Counted from the first letter of the stretch, positions 1-9,588 are shown. The stretch is 64,000 nucleotides of DNA from Chitinophagaceae bacterium DXS (GCA_030345135.1 CP128386.1:1200621-1264620), one strand, 5' to 3'. Numbers and translations: made by a program. The notes: generated from the letters alone by a model not told the origin.

Positions 1-5
1 AGATC

Positions 6-460
6 GCGGGTCGATAAAGACATTCTTTTAGATCAACGTTAGTGGTAGGATAAAAGCTGAAAGCTTATGTAATCGTTCCTGAGGCGATTGCCTTATTCTG
101 CGGCTTGTTGATGTCCTACGGACAAGAAGGGCTAATAGGTTGTTCGCTCTATTGAGCTTTATGCCCTACGGGCAAAAATTAAGGCCGCGGGTCGATAAAG
201 AAATTAGTCTGGATGCAACGTTAGTGGTAGGATAAAAGCTCAAAGCTTATGTAATCGTTTTTGAGGCGATTGCCTTATTCTTCGGCTTGTTTATGTCCTA
301 CGGGCAATAAGGGCTAATAGGTTGTTTGTTCTATTGAGCTTTATGCCCTACGGGCAAAATTAAGATAGCGGGTCCATAACGAAATTAGTCTGGATGCAAC
401 GTTAAACAGAGTGGCACTAAAAGTTGAAAGCTAAATGATTATAAAATCGTGCCTGAGGCT
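6..460. repeat. 181-bp structured tandem repeat, about 2.5 copies
   Basis: The motif GCGGGTCGATAAAG starts at 6 and 187, and a diverged copy starts at 368, giving a period of 181 bp. Each full unit carries small hairpins: AATCG/CGATT (71-75 with 85-89), TGTCC-TAC-GGACA (112-124), GCTAATAG with CTATTGAGC (131-138 with 149-157, one bulge) and TGCCC-TAC-GGGCA (162-174). In unit 2 the second hairpin reads TGTCC-TAC-GGGCA (294-306), a U-A to U-G change that keeps the pairing. The third unit is truncated near 460. No open frame explains it. It is probably a structured dispersed repeat or non-coding RNA element; the function is unknown. Confidence 0.85.
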
Positions 461-462
461 TT

Positions 463-509
463 CTCTGTGCAACTCAGTGGCTCCTCCGTGCAACTCCGTG
501 TAACTGTAT
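463..509. repeat. CTCCGTGTAA-type decamer repeat
   Basis: Degenerate 10-bp units (CTCCGTGCAA, CTCCGTGTAA) follow one another here. The same family recurs at 29380-29456, where it forms a long hairpin. Confidence 0.6.
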
Positions 510-515
510 TTTAAA

Positions 516-550
516 TTAAAAAAGCGGAGCTTTTCAAAAAACTCCGCTTC
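516..550 (-). terminator. intrinsic terminator of argS
   Basis: An 8-bp stem AAGCGGAG/CTCCGCTT (522-529 with 542-549) is followed on the minus strand by a run of Ts (As at 516-521). It lies 38 bp past the argS stop. Confidence 0.85.
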
Positions 551-551
551 A

Positions 552-586
552 ATCATTTTCAATTATCCATTATCAACTTTCAATTA
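552..586. repeat. TCAATTA-family heptad array at argS 3' end
   Basis: Five consecutive 7-mers are seen: ATCATTT, TCAATTA, TCCATTA, TCAACTT, TCAATTA. The array ends 1 bp from the argS stop codon (588-590). It lies between the stop and the terminator and so is transcribed with argS. Confidence 0.8.
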
Positions 587-587
587 C

Positions 588-2372
588 TTACATTCTCTCC
601 GGAACAGCTATTCCTAACATATTCATGCCTCTCTTAATTGTCTGCGCTGTTAATGCTGCAAGTTGCAAACGCAATGATTTTTTTTCTTCACTTTCAGCAT
701 TGCCAATAGAATGTTTTGTATAGAAGGAATTAAATACTTGCGCCAGGTTGAAAATATAAATAGCTATTTTGGATGGATCGTGCTCTTTTGCTGCTTCCTG
801 AATTGTTTCAGGGAACTGCTCCAATGTGTTGATCACACTTTTTTCAAGCTCCAGCAAAGATCTGTCATTCACCAGCGGTTGTGCATTGCCGCTGAATGAT
901 TCCTTACGCAAGATACTTTTGATCCTTGCATGTGTGTATTGAATAAAAGGACCGGTAAAACCGTGGAAGTCGATGCTTTCCTCAGGATTGAAGATCATTT
1001 TCTTTTTAGGATCAACTCTCAGTAAAAAGAATTTAAGCGCACCAATGCCGATCGTATCGTACAAGCCGGTTAATTCATCTTCATTAAAGTCTTTCACCTT
1101 TCCAAGCTCTTCAGTTTTTTGTTGAGCGATGTTTACCATTTCATCTACCAGGTCGTCAGCATCAACAACAGTTCCTTCACGGCTCTTCATCTTCCCTGTA
1201 GGAAGTTCAACCATGCCATAGCTTAAATGAAAAATGCCGTCAGCAGATGGTAAACCTAATTTTTGAGCAATCAGCTTCAATACTTTAAAATGATAGTTCT
1301 GTTCGTCACCCACTACATAAATGCTCTGATCGCATTTATATTCTTCGTATTTGTGAACGGCAAGACCAATGTCCTGCGTCATGTATACGGAAGTGCCATC
1401 TCTTCTTCTTACAATCTTTTGATCCAGGCCATCTGATGTAAGATCGATCCAAACGCTGCCGTCTTCCTTTTGAAAGAAAACACCTTTGTTCAGGCCGGTC
1501 TCAACAAGGTCTTTACCTAACAGGTAAGTCTGACTCTCGTAATATATTTTATCAAAATTACTTCCTATGCGTTTGTAGGTCTCGTCAAAACCCTTGTAAA
1601 CCCAGCTATTCATGTTGCTCCACAATTCAATCACCTCAGGTTTTCCTGCTTCCCAGTCAACCAGCATTTGTTGAGCAGCTTTCATGATCGGTGCTTCTTT
1701 TTCAGCATCATCTTTTGACATGCCGGAAGCAATAAGCTCTTCAACTTCTTTCTTATAAGCATCGTTGAATTTTACATAATAATCCCCAACAAAATGATCG
1801 CCTTTTACGCCGGTACTTTCCGGCGTGGCACCATTCGCAAACAGTTGCCAGGCTATCATGCTTTTACAGATATGGATGCCCCTGTCGTTCACGATACAAG
1901 TTTTTACGATGTCGTAACCGGCTGCTTCCAGCACAGAGGCAACACTCCATCCAAGAAAATTATTTCTAAGGTGCCCCAGGTGCAGTGGCTTGTTGGTGTT
2001 GGGCGAAGAATACTCAACCATAACTTTTTGCCCGGTTTTAGGGAGCAGGCCAAATGATGGGTTAGCATGTTCCTTTTGAAGGAAATCAATCCAGTATGCA
2101 TCTGCAACAACAAGGTTCAAAAAGCCTTTTATGATATTAAAACCGTAGTAAAAATCAGGGTAGTTTTCCTGCAAATAGCTGCCAATTTCGTTGCCCAGTG
2201 CCTCCGGCGACTTTTTCAGTTGCTTTACAAAAGCAAATAATACAATGGTGTAGTCGCCCTCAAATTCCGGTTTGGTGGCATTTACCAATATGGTATCGCT
2301 TTGTATATCAATATTATATAATGCTTTGATAGCCTCGGCAGCGGACTGTTTTATTTGCGCAACAACACTCAT
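588..2372 (-). CDS. argS: arginyl-tRNA synthetase
   Basis: Class I aminoacyl-tRNA synthetase that charges tRNA-Arg with arginine in the cytoplasm. At 594 residues it has the usual length. The N-terminal additional domain (about 1-110) is followed by the HIGH-type motif HLGH (131-134) and the KMSKS-type motif GKMKSREG (393-400). The C-terminal DALR anticodon-binding part ends in VPERM. The start at MSVVAQIK fits the family. It is transcribed alone toward the terminator at 516-550. Nothing appears truncated. Confidence 0.97.
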   Translation of the reverse strand: MSVVAQIKQSAAEAIKALYNIDIQSDTILVNATKPEFEGDYTIVLFAFVKQLKKSPEALGNEIGSYLQENYPDFYYGFNIIKGFLNLVVADAYWIDFLQKEHANPSFGLLPKTGQKVMVEYSSPNTNKPLHLGHLRNNFLGWSVASVLEAAGYDIVKTCIVNDRGIHICKSMIAWQLFANGATPESTGVKGDHFVGDYYVKFNDAYKKEVEELIASGMSKDDAEKEAPIMKAAQQMLVDWEAGKPEVIELWSNMNSWVYKGFDETYKRIGSNFDKIYYESQTYLLGKDLVETGLNKGVFFQKEDGSVWIDLTSDGLDQKIVRRRDGTSVYMTQDIGLAVHKYEEYKCDQSIYVVGDEQNYHFKVLKLIAQKLGLPSADGIFHLSYGMVELPTGKMKSREGTVVDADDLVDEMVNIAQQKTEELGKVKDFNEDELTGLYDTIGIGALKFFLLRVDPKKKMIFNPEESIDFHGFTGPFIQYTHARIKSILRKESFSGNAQPLVNDRSLLELEKSVINTLEQFPETIQEAAKEHDPSKIAIYIFNLAQVFNSFYTKHSIGNAESEEKKSLRLQLAALTAQTIKRGMNMLGIAVPERM

Positions 2373-2607
2373 TTTTAATTATTTGGGTGGCAAAAATAAC
2401 AATTGCAGGGCTACAATAAAACTCTAAATACGGGTGCCGCCAGGCAAACGAGAATAAAAGACAAAATTGATTTATCTTAGGTAAGAAATTATTCATGCTG
2501 ATTTTCGACCCTCGACTGTAAATGGAGAGCTGAGTGAGATGGGTAAACATTTTGAAACGGGAAGAAGCTAACAAAGACCGGAATGTTCTACTTTTAATGA
2601 CAGGCGT

Positions 2608-5600
2608 ATGAGATTAAATTTTTACAGATTAACTACACTTATCGTATTTTTTTTACTACTGATAAATAACGGGGTTGGATTTGCGCAGAAAAAGAAAAGT
2701 ACCAGTCCAAATGTAATAACCGAACCCGCCAGGAAAAAATATACCAGCCTTTTATGGGAAATAACAGGGAATGGTTTATCCAGACCGTCCTATCTTTTTG
2801 GAACAATGCATATAAGCAACAAGCTGGTGTTTAATTTAAGTGATTCCTTCTATTCCGCCATTCGAAATGTTGATGTTGTTGCACTTGAACAAAATCCCGA
2901 AGTGTGGCAGGAAGAATGGTCCCTCAGTAACAATAATGATGACAATGCGTCTTTTTTAAAAGGAACAGACTACTCCAGCATAGCAGACGACAGACTTACC
3001 ATACAAACATTTGCCATCAATAATTATGATGCAAAACTAAAAGCAGCCCTCGCTTCCGAAGCGCGGCTTGTAAACGGTATGCTTTACCGGAACAATGTTG
3101 GCATGGAGGATTTTGAAGAAGAAACCTATCTGGATATGTATATATACCGGTTGGGCAGGAAGTTGAATAAAGTGGTGACTGGTGTAGAAGATTACAAACA
3201 ATCCAACAAGCTTGTGCGCGAAGCTTATGTGGCCCTGTATAAAGACAAGAACAGGAAACAAAGTTCGTTTAATGGTTACAGTGACAGGAAGCGTATGGAA
3301 GACGCCTACAGAAGGGGTGATCTTGATGTGCTTGACTCCCTGCAAATGCTAAGCATTGTATCGGAAGCTTTCCAGGAAAAGTTTATGTACAGGCGGAATG
3401 TGATCCAGGCAAATTCTATTGATACAATCATAAAACACAGATCCCTTTTTGTAGGCGTTGGAGCGGCGCATCTTCCCGGTGAAAGGGGAGTGATCGAACT
3501 GCTGCGCAAGAAAGGTTATACGCTAAGACCTGTTTACACAGGCAGGCGCGACAGCGACGAGAAAGAACGCGTAGAAAAGATCCGCGTGCCCGTAGTTTTT
3601 ACACGTCAGTATGCTGAGGACAGTTTGTTTAGCGTGGAAATACCCGGCAAAAAATTATACCGTTACAATAGTTATGGTAATCTGAATATGGTGCAGTATG
3701 CTGATATGGGTAATGGAAGCTACTACATGGTTACACGTGTTAAAACAAACGCCGTGCTGCTGGGCCAGCAGCAGTCAATAGTGCTTAAAAAAGTAGACAG
3801 CCTGTTGTATGAAAATATTCCCGGCAAAATAGTAAGCAAACGTGCAATTGTTAAAAATGGCTACAACGGTTTTGATATTACCAACAGAACACGAAAAGGT
3901 GACGAACAACGGTACAATATTTATATACTTCCGGATGAGATCATCATCTTCAAAGTGAGTGGTATTAATGACTATATTACTGATGGTAAGGAGGCCGATC
4001 AGTTTTTTGCTTCCGTGAACATAAGAACGACGGACAATTCGATTGCAAATAATTTTCAACCATTGTACGGTGGTTTTAAAATTGATTTTCCCGTCAAACC
4101 GTTATACGTTCCTGACGAAAGAAACAATAAAAAGAGAAGTGAGTGGCTGGCATCTGATAAAAATGGCAATGCATGGTTTGTTTATAAAGCAAACCTGCAT
4201 CAGTATGACTATGTTGAAGCCGACAGTTTTGAGCTGGGCCTGATGAAAGAAAGTTTTAGTACAGCAAGGGTAATTAAGAAGAATATTAATAGCATAGCCG
4301 GCAACTTGAATAAATATCCATTTTACGATAATGTTTATTTGCACGAAGATGGATCCTTTGTTAAAGTCAGGTTTCTTATTCAGGGCAATAATTATTTTGT
4401 TATTGGTTCGAAGTACAGGAATGATGAAAAAACAGCGGATGCATTCATCAGGTCTTTTGCTATAACTCCATTTGTGTACGTACAGGCGACGGAAAGAAAA
4501 GATACAGCGTTGGGCTTTACGGTAAAGAGTCCGTTCTTTTATAAGATAAATACCGATACCAACAACGTTTCCATTGCAGATCTATATGGTTCGGGCGATG
4601 ACGATGATGAGTCTGCGACTGTTAGTGAAGCGATGAGCAATTTTTCGATAAAGGTTGTCGAGAATGATACAACAGGAGAACATGTCGCTGTTCTTTCCTT
4701 CAAAATGCCTAAATACATGTATCTGAAAGACTCCGCTGATTTCAAAAAAACAATGAATTTTTTCTCTGGCAGGGATTCAACTTACGTCATCCGCTCTAAA
4801 ACCCAACGCCTGACAAGAGACAACTGGCTGGTAAATAATCTTGTATATGGCGATACTGCAAGCAGCAGGATTTTGACACTGCAGTCTTATTACAAGAACG
4901 GAGTGTACTTCTATTTGGCAAACCAGGGCGACACCATTTCAGCCCCCAGCAGTTTTGTAAAAGAATTTTTTGATACGTTCACGCCTGCAGATACATTTAA
5001 AACGTTCAATGCTTTTGAAAAGAAATCCAAACTCTTTTTCTCAGATTATTATAGTACTGACAGCAGTGTGGCAAAGAAAGCCAGGCGTTATATTAAAGGA
5101 CCTTTATTTGATTCTTCCGATCTGCCTCAAATAAAAAATGCTATTGCCAGACTATCGTGGAAAGACAAGAATTATATCTATCTGAAAAAGAAATGGATCG
5201 ATGTCGTCGGAAGTTTTGATGATACAGCTTCCGTTAATTACCTGGCTTCATTATATACTGCAGTAAAGGATACAATAGATCTTCAGAACGGAGTGCTTGA
5301 TGCATTACTGGACATGAAGACAAAGGCTTCTTTTGAGACATTTAAAAAGCTTGTGCTGAATGATCCTCCTGCCATACTTTCATCTGCAGATGATGATTAT
5401 TCTTTTAATTATTCAAACCGGAGTATTAAAAGCAAAAGAGCCTACCTTAATTACAAGTGGAATCAATTGTATGATACTTTGTCTCTTTCTGCTGCTATAA
5501 TACCAGACTTGCTGGATTTAATGGTGCTTGAAGATTATAAATATGATGCAGAAAGATTACTGCGTTATGCTGTTGATAGCGGGTACATAAAAGCCGCGCA

Positions 5601-6459
5601 ATACAAACAATACCAGACAAAATTTTTGCTGGAAGCCAAACAGGCATTGAAGAAACAAATAGCTAAGGAGGATAAGGCTGAAATGAGCAAGCTTAATGAC
5701 CGGAATTATAATAACAGGGATGATGACGATGCTTCCGATTATGTAAGGAGTGCCACAAGCAATGCTTTAAGTAATTATATAGGTCTGTTGATTCCGTTTT
5801 GGGATCAGTCACAGGATGTGCAATTATTTTTTGATAAGCTGTTACATTTAAAAAACAAGCGGATAAAAATGGACGCCGTAGTTGCCATGATAAAAAACAA
5901 CCGGCCGGTGAACGATAGCGTAACGGGTGCCATTGCCGCTGATGATAAACTCAGATTAGCTTTTTATAAAGCAATGAGCAGTCTTAATAAACTACAGTTA
6001 TTTCCTAAAGCTTATAAGGCGCAGCCACAAATGGCGCTTAGTATACTGAAAAATGCTTCGGTTTATATGAGTGCAGATTCAATTGTGTATTTAGACAGGA
6101 TAAGCGTTCAGCAGGGTAAATATAAGGGATGGGCATACCTGTATAAATACAAGAAAGATAAAGGCGATACCGAATGGCAAATCGCCATATCCGGGTTGCA
6201 ACCTGCTGACACAACAAAGATCAGCGTTGATGAAGATATGCTTACAAGTGATGAAATTGATACTGACAGGATTTTTATCCGTTACACTGACGATATTGTT
6301 AGAAAGGAAGAGCCGCTTGCTCCTCAGCTGCAGAAGGTTGTCAAAAAATCGTTGTATGCGCTGAAGCCCAGTTCGGCAAGATTTTTACAAAATTCCAATG
6401 ATAGCGACGATGAAGACAGCTATGTTGCTGATGCGGTAAAGGCGAGGAGATATGAGTGA
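2608..6459 (+). CDS. TraB/GumN-domain protein with a very long C-terminal extension
   Basis: A signal peptide (hydrophobic 8-25, ending VGFAQ) suggests export. The TraB/GumN domain covers about 45-310, with the conserved FGTMH block (64-68) and a closing GVGAAHLPGERG block near 281. Family members are thought to be metal-dependent proteases or haem-related hydrolases, usually about 300 residues. This protein is 1283 residues. The remaining roughly 950 residues have no domain I recognise; they include acidic stretches (GDDDDES near 665, RDDDDASD near 1035) and a lysine-rich helical part around 1000-1030. It sits alone, convergent with the ABC gene. The extension is continuous with no frameshift. 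TraB assignment is good; function is unknown. Confidence 0.85.
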   Translation: MRLNFYRLTTLIVFFLLLINNGVGFAQKKKSTSPNVITEPARKKYTSLLWEITGNGLSRPSYLFGTMHISNKLVFNLSDSFYSAIRNVDVVALEQNPEVWQEEWSLSNNNDDNASFLKGTDYSSIADDRLTIQTFAINNYDAKLKAALASEARLVNGMLYRNNVGMEDFEEETYLDMYIYRLGRKLNKVVTGVEDYKQSNKLVREAYVALYKDKNRKQSSFNGYSDRKRMEDAYRRGDLDVLDSLQMLSIVSEAFQEKFMYRRNVIQANSIDTIIKHRSLFVGVGAAHLPGERGVIELLRKKGYTLRPVYTGRRDSDEKERVEKIRVPVVFTRQYAEDSLFSVEIPGKKLYRYNSYGNLNMVQYADMGNGSYYMVTRVKTNAVLLGQQQSIVLKKVDSLLYENIPGKIVSKRAIVKNGYNGFDITNRTRKGDEQRYNIYILPDEIIIFKVSGINDYITDGKEADQFFASVNIRTTDNSIANNFQPLYGGFKIDFPVKPLYVPDERNNKKRSEWLASDKNGNAWFVYKANLHQYDYVEADSFELGLMKESFSTARVIKKNINSIAGNLNKYPFYDNVYLHEDGSFVKVRFLIQGNNYFVIGSKYRNDEKTADAFIRSFAITPFVYVQATERKDTALGFTVKSPFFYKINTDTNNVSIADLYGSGDDDDESATVSEAMSNFSIKVVENDTTGEHVAVLSFKMPKYMYLKDSADFKKTMNFFSGRDSTYVIRSKTQRLTRDNWLVNNLVYGDTASSRILTLQSYYKNGVYFYLANQGDTISAPSSFVKEFFDTFTPADTFKTFNAFEKKSKLFFSDYYSTDSSVAKKARRYIKGPLFDSSDLPQIKNAIARLSWKDKNYIYLKKKWIDVVGSFDDTASVNYLASLYTAVKDTIDLQNGVLDALLDMKTKASFETFKKLVLNDPPAILSSADDDYSFNYSNRSIKSKRAYLNYKWNQLYDTLSLSAAIIPDLLDLMVLEDYKYDAERLLRYAVDSGYIKAAQYKQYQTKFLLEAKQALKKQIAKEDKAEMSKLNDRNYNNRDDDDASDYVRSATSNALSNYIGLLIPFWDQSQDVQLFFDKLLHLKNKRIKMDAVVAMIKNNRPVNDSVTGAIAADDKLRLAFYKAMSSLNKLQLFPKAYKAQPQMALSILKNASVYMSADSIVYLDRISVQQGKYKGWAYLYKYKKDKGDTEWQIAISGLQPADTTKISVDEDMLTSDEIDTDRIFIRYTDDIVRKEEPLAPQLQKVVKKSLYALKPSSARFLQNSNDSDDEDSYVADAVKARRYE

Positions 6460-6508
6460 ATGGGCGACTTTGCAAATGTGCGAATGAGTAAATGTGCAAA
6501 TGTGCAAA
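6453..6508. repeat. TGTGCAAA-family octad array over TraB-gene stop
   Basis: Seven 8-mers run without a break: TGAGTGAA, TGGGCGAC, TTTGCAAA, TGTGCGAA, TGAGTAAA, TGTGCAAA, TGTGCAAA. The first unit contains the TGA stop codon (6457-6459) of the preceding gene. Confidence 0.8.
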
Positions 6509-6572
6509 TGTATCGGGTTGGAGGATAATGTTTCAGTGACGTTTCGCGAAGCCTTTGGTTTCGTGGATTACT

Positions 6573-6591
6573 CAATCGCCTCTGGCGATTG
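6573..6591. terminator. hairpin between convergent genes
   Basis: A perfect 8-bp stem CAATCGCC/GGCGATTG has a 3-base loop TCT. It lies between the convergent TraB-domain and ABC genes. There is no clear T-run, so it may be a repeat relic; its AATCG..CGATT core resembles the hairpin in the 181-bp repeat at 71-89. Confidence 0.45.
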
Positions 6592-6636
6592 CAATTAACG
6601 CGAATTATGAATGGGCTTAAATAATACAGGAAGCCT

Positions 6637-8352
6637 TTAGACCTTGGGGATAGCACTTATCAATTGTTGTGTGTAAGCCTGTTGCGGATGGTTGTAAAGA
6701 TCTTCTGCATTGCCCTCTTCAATAATGCTGCCTTTGTGCATTACAAAAATTCTGTCGCTGGTGTACTTTACAACAGACAGATCATGCGAGATGAAAATAG
6801 CTGTGAATCCGAAATCTTTCTTTAAATCATTCAACAGGTTCAGAACCTGTGCCTGCACACTAACGTCAAGTGCAGAAACACTTTCATCACAAATAATAAA
6901 TCTTGGTTGTAAGGCAAGTGCCCTTGCAATTACAATGCGCTGACGCTGTCCTCCGCTGAATTCATGCGGGTAGCGGTGATAATGCTCCGGCTTTAAGTTT
7001 ACTTTTTCCAACAACTCAATTACTTTTTCTTTTCGGATTGCTTTCGTTGGATAAATATTGTGAACCCGGAGCGGCTCTGCGATGGCATCACCGATTTTTT
7101 TTCGTGGATGCAGCGATGAATAAGGATCCTGGAAAATGATCTGGATATCTTTTCTAAACGCATTCCATTGAGATTTGGATGCAGTAACAATATCGGTACC
7201 GTCAAAAAAGATTTTGCCTTCATCAGGTTTTATTAAGCCTGCGATACTTCTTCCAACAGTTGTTTTGCCACATCCGGATTCACCCACAAGTCCAATGGTC
7301 TCGCCTTCAAAAACGCTACAGCTAATATTGTTTACCGCTGTATTGTATTTCAGAACTTTTCCGAGGAAGGTCTTTTTAGTGGCGAATCGTACTGTGAGAT
7401 CCCGGATGTCCAATATTTTCTTTTCCGGTTTTGGTTGATGTTGTTCTGAAATTGCCGGCACTCCCCGGATGTTAAACTGTTTTTCGAAGATATTTCCTTC
7501 GGCATCTACTTCCATGAAGTCACTGACAACGGGAAGTCTTTGTTGCTTTTCATATAACGCGGGGCGACATGCAAGAAGTGCTTTTGTGTAGGGGTGTTGC
7601 GCATTGTTGAAAATCTGTTTGCGCGTTCCTCGTTCTACAACGCGGCCTTTATACATTACAACAATCCTGTCTGCAATTTCTGAAATGACTCCAAGATCAT
7701 GCGAAATAAATATCACGCCCATATTGTTCTGTAACTGCAGCTGTTTGATCAGCTCCAACACACTTTTTTGAACTGTGACATCCAGTGCAGTGGTCGGCTC
7801 GTCGCATATAAGCAGGGTAGGAGAACAGCTCATAGCCATGGCTATCATCACGCGCTGTTTCTGTCCACCGCTTATTTCATGCGGATATTTGGTGAAAATG
7901 CCTTCCGGATCTGGTAGTTTCACTTGCCGAAAAAGTCCGATTGTTTCTTTTTTTGCTGCCTCTTCTGTTAGATTCTTGTGGAGTTTAATCGCTTCCTTCA
8001 CCTGGTTGCCGCATGTGTGCACAGGATTTAGTGATGTCATTGGTTCCTGGAAGATCATCGCTATTTTATTTCCGCGAATGTTCTCAAGCTCATCCTCACT
8101 GCATTTCAATAAGTCAATTGTAGCATCCCCTTCCGTAAACACAATTTTACCGCTGGTAAAAACGGCAGGCGGTGTGGGCAATAATTGCAGAACCGATAAT
8201 GAAGTGACAGATTTTCCTGATCCGGACTCTCCAACAATTGCAACCAGCTCGCCCTTGCACACATCAATAGAAACATCATGCAACGCCTGTGTAGCCGCCC
8301 CATCCTGTATAAACTCAACGCTCAGATGCTGTATAGATAAAAGTGGCTTCAT
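6637..8352 (-). CDS. ABC transporter ATP-binding protein, two fused peptide-type ATPase domains
   Basis: Energises uptake of oligopeptides or related solutes, like a DppD-DppF or GsiA fusion. ATPase 1 has Walker A GESGSGKS (41-48), signature SGGQKQR (161-167) and Walker B ending D184-E185. ATPase 2 has Walker A GESGCGKT (357-364), signature SGGQRQR (466-472) and Walker B ending D489-E490. Linker sequences (HPYTKALL near 253, QAYTQQLI near 558) match the oligopeptide-transporter C-terminal region. No permease or binding protein lies beside it, so its partners must be elsewhere. It is 571 residues and intact. The substrate cannot be told from sequence. Confidence 0.92.
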   Translation of the reverse strand: MKPLLSIQHLSVEFIQDGAATQALHDVSIDVCKGELVAIVGESGSGKSVTSLSVLQLLPTPPAVFTSGKIVFTEGDATIDLLKCSEDELENIRGNKIAMIFQEPMTSLNPVHTCGNQVKEAIKLHKNLTEEAAKKETIGLFRQVKLPDPEGIFTKYPHEISGGQKQRVMIAMAMSCSPTLLICDEPTTALDVTVQKSVLELIKQLQLQNNMGVIFISHDLGVISEIADRIVVMYKGRVVERGTRKQIFNNAQHPYTKALLACRPALYEKQQRLPVVSDFMEVDAEGNIFEKQFNIRGVPAISEQHQPKPEKKILDIRDLTVRFATKKTFLGKVLKYNTAVNNISCSVFEGETIGLVGESGCGKTTVGRSIAGLIKPDEGKIFFDGTDIVTASKSQWNAFRKDIQIIFQDPYSSLHPRKKIGDAIAEPLRVHNIYPTKAIRKEKVIELLEKVNLKPEHYHRYPHEFSGGQRQRIVIARALALQPRFIICDESVSALDVSVQAQVLNLLNDLKKDFGFTAIFISHDLSVVKYTSDRIFVMHKGSIIEEGNAEDLYNHPQQAYTQQLISAIPKV

Positions 8353-8388
8353 GCGTAATTGATTGGACTTTTAAGTTATGCTTCCGAA

Positions 8389-8430
8389 ACCTATAACGTA
8401 CAACTTATAACGTACAACGTAGAACTTCTA
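8389..8430. repeat. ACGTACA-family heptad array ending on amn stop
   Basis: Exactly six 7-mers: ACCTATA, ACGTACA, ACTTATA, ACGTACA, ACGTAGA, ACTTCTA. The last one contains the stop codon of the AMP nucleosidase gene (8428-8430, TAG on the minus strand). It fills the gap to the ABC gene. Confidence 0.85.
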
Positions 8431-9198
8431 AAATTGCAAATGCCTAACCGTTAGCCCATTGTTGATGAGTTGCTTCAATGAGTCTATTCCGATTTTTAAA
8501 TGTTGCTCCACATATTGCGTAGTAACTTTTTTATCGCTTTCTTCAGTTTTTACACCTTCCGGTATCATTGGCTGATCGCTTACCAGCAGCAAGGCGCCTG
8601 TTGGAATTTTATTGGCAAACCCAACCATAAAAATAGTGGCGGTTTCCATATCTATAGCATACGCTCTGATGCGTTGCAGGTATTTTTTAAACTCCTCATC
8701 ATGTTCCCAAACCCGTCTGTTAGTCGTATATACGGGACCTGTCCAGTAATCAACTTTATACTCGCGTATTGTTGTGGAGATCGCCTTTTGTAAGGCGAAT
8801 GCCGGCAGTGCCGGAACTTCTGGTGGAAAATAATCGTTGGAGGTACCTTCGCCTCTTATCGCTGCAATGGGCAATATAAGATCTCCGATATTATTTCTTT
8901 TTTTCAAACCACCACATTTGCCAAGAAATAAAACCGCTTTAGGTGAAATCGCAGCCAGTAGATCCATTACCGTAGCCGCTCCCGGGCTTCCCATTCCAAA
9001 ATTTATAATCGTGATACCTTCGGCGGTTGCACATTGAAAAGGTTTATCTTCACCAACAATCTGAACATTGTTCCATTCTGCAAACATGTGAACATAATTG
9101 CTAAAGTTGGTAAGCAGTACATATTTTCCAAAATTGTTCAGTTTTTCCCCGGTATATCTCGGCAACCAGTTGTTTACAATTTCATCTTTCGTTTTCAT
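8428..9198 (-). CDS. amn: AMP nucleosidase
   Basis: Hydrolyses the N-glycosidic bond of AMP to adenine and ribose 5-phosphate in purine salvage. At 256 residues it is the short Bacteroidota form, which lacks the N-terminal domain of the E. coli enzyme. Phosphorylase-fold marks are GKCGG (about 99-103), the GEGTSNDY block (about 115-122) and the DMETA block that in this fold holds the ribose-binding Met-Glu pair. The C-terminus is VRHLQF, after which a heptad array starts. It is followed 76 bp downstream by the ABC gene on the same strand. A broader nucleoside phosphorylase activity is possible. Confidence 0.85.
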   Translation of the reverse strand: MKTKDEIVNNWLPRYTGEKLNNFGKYVLLTNFSNYVHMFAEWNNVQIVGEDKPFQCATAEGITIINFGMGSPGAATVMDLLAAISPKAVLFLGKCGGLKKRNNIGDLILPIAAIRGEGTSNDYFPPEVPALPAFALQKAISTTIREYKVDYWTGPVYTTNRRVWEHDEEFKKYLQRIRAYAIDMETATIFMVGFANKIPTGALLLVSDQPMIPEGVKTEESDKKVTTQYVEQHLKIGIDSLKQLINNGLTVRHLQF

Positions 9199-9305
9199 CC
9201 TTTTATATTTTATCAGTTATTCAGGGCAATACTAGCCTCCATTTTATCAGCAGCCTGGGAAAGGGGATGACGTCTGGTTTGTAAATATAGATAAAAGGGG
9301 CATAA

Positions 9306-9441
9306 GGTGAGGTCTGAGGTGGCAGGTATCAGGTATCAGGGATAAGGTGTAAGGCATAAGATGCGAGGTATGAGATGTAGGGTAGGAATCAGGTTTGAAG
9401 CGTAAGTCGAGTATAAAGAATGAGGTGCCAGTGTCAGGTAT
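9306..9441. repeat. GTATCAG-family heptad array, degenerate
   Basis: Seven-base units ending AG run on: GTCTGAG, GTGGCAG, GTATCAG, GTATCAG, GGATAAG, GTGTAAG, GCATAAG, ATGCGAG, GTATGAG. They then lose regularity toward 9441. The complementary form CTGATAC recurs at 38375-38402. Confidence 0.75.
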
Positions 9442-9450
9442 ATTTTCGAA

Positions 9451-9555
9451 ACACCGTACACCGTACACCGTACACCGTACACCGTACACCGTACACCGTA
9501 CACCGTACATCGTACATCGTACATCGTACACCGTACATCTTACATCATACATTGT
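9451..9555. repeat. 15-unit ACACCGT heptad array
   Basis: Eight ACACCGT units are followed by three ACATCGT, one ACACCGT, then ACATCTT, ACATCAT and ACATTGT. That is 105 bp in strict 7-bp register, grading from perfect to degenerate left to right. It is the most homogeneous array in the window, so probably the youngest. The apparent minus-strand frames here only translate the repeat. Confidence 0.95.
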
Positions 9556-9588
9556 CCTAAATTAACATTGCTGAGAAGAAATACCTGA

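Noticed and set aside
9247-9552. Apparent minus-strand proteins of 60-100 residues with TVYGVRC-type repeats
   Set aside because: They translate the ACACCGT heptad array and neighbouring repeats; there is no independent coding signal.
9451-9555. CRISPR array
   Set aside because: Units are contiguous 7-mers with no spacers, and there are no cas genes in the window.
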